Assembly: GCF_000756305.1 (NCBI RefSeq)
Contig: NZ_JRFE01000026.1
Span: 174,923-238,922 of the forward strand
DNA from: Myxosarcina sp. GI1
Lineage (GTDB): Bacteria; Cyanobacteriota; Cyanobacteriia; Cyanobacteriales; Xenococcaceae
Direction of reading: 5' to 3'
DNA length: 64,000 nt
Shown: positions 63,928 through 64,000 of the stretch, one piece after another
Position numbering within the stretch: position 1 is the stretch's first letter
How the letters are laid out: every line of letters starts with the position of its first letter
Position numbers and translations under genes: made by a program
The notes under the pieces: generated by a model
What the model was told of the DNA's origin: nothing
The model's database searches: none
Seen by the model: only the letters and a program-made list of their open reading frames with translations

Positions 63928-64000
63928 TTAGTGTTTCTTAGGATGCCATTTACCGCTATACCAACGTAATAAGACTCTTGCTAACTGTGCGGGGTCGTGG
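63928..64000 (-). CDS. 3' end of an unidentified gene
   Basis: The last 24 codons of a minus-strand frame enter from the right edge and end at TAA 63928: HDPAQLARVLLRWYSGKWHP then KKH. The even hydrophobic spacing suggests an amphipathic helix that ends the protein. A Pro-x-Leu-Ala helix like this occurs near the C-terminus of several unrelated proteins, so no family can be assigned. Confidence 0.45.
   Translation of the reverse strand, partial: HDPAQLARVLLRWYSGKWHPKKH

Overview
This window is cyanobacterial chromosome. The evidence is direct: a cytochrome b6f subunit (petG), the phycobilisome-degradation adaptor nblA, a CpcS-type bilin lyase, a CyanoP-type lipoprotein, cytochrome cM, a PedR-like regulator, an ssl1498-family light-harvesting-like protein and many GCGATCGC (HIP1) octamers. 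The AT-rich composition, heptanucleotide intergenic repeats, GC-rich palindromic repeat islands, pseudopilin locus and many toxin-antitoxin genes suggest a Pleurocapsales- or Chroococcidiopsis-like organism. That placement is inference, because no rRNA or other phylogenetic marker was compared.

Layout. Positions 1-5.8 kb hold a DUF421 membrane protein cut by the left edge, a small light-harvesting-like protein, CyanoP, maf with three tightly packed unknown genes behind it, and a MetX-like hydrolase. Positions 6-11.3 kb hold small membrane proteins, cpcS facing nblA, a PedR-like regulator overlapping a TolB-like lipoprotein, tsaE, petG and cytM. Positions 11.4-17.2 kb are core metabolism and translation: purT, a YCII protein, rplS, tRNA-Trp, then secE-nusG-rplK-rplA-(L10 leader)-rplJ-rplL with a clear terminator. 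Positions 17.3-33 kb hold a RecB/AddA-like helicase-nuclease, a membrane C39-like peptidase, an iron(III) ABC permease, a HerA-like ATPase, MscS, a methyltransferase, a GNAT, a PfkB kinase and a SulP transporter followed by a universal stress protein.

Positions 34-45.8 kb are the accessory part: a HigB-HigA operon with a third small BrnA-like gene, a DUF29 protein, a five-gene pseudopilin locus whose largest members carry Ca-binding-type DxDGDG loops, an orphan HicB-like protein, a PIN toxin-antitoxin pair, the wreck of a second PIN module, and an orphan HigA with only the last 14 codons of its HigB left. A histidine kinase and a small RHH-like protein follow. Positions 45.8-53.7 kb return to housekeeping: lepA, a methyltransferase, lpdA, trpC, a NodB-like deacetylase, a GST, a thioredoxin-like ferredoxin and an Asr1405-family protein.

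Positions 53.9-59.1 kb are one 1722-residue gene, the strongest candidate for an unusual system. It joins an intact caspase-like protease, what looks like a second degenerate caspase fold, a STAND-type P-loop ATPase, one membrane segment and 14 WD40 repeats. The window ends with an M3 oligopeptidase, a PMT/ArnT-like glycosyltransferase with TPRs, and the 3' end of an unidentified gene. I saw no CRISPR array, transposase, prophage or rRNA.
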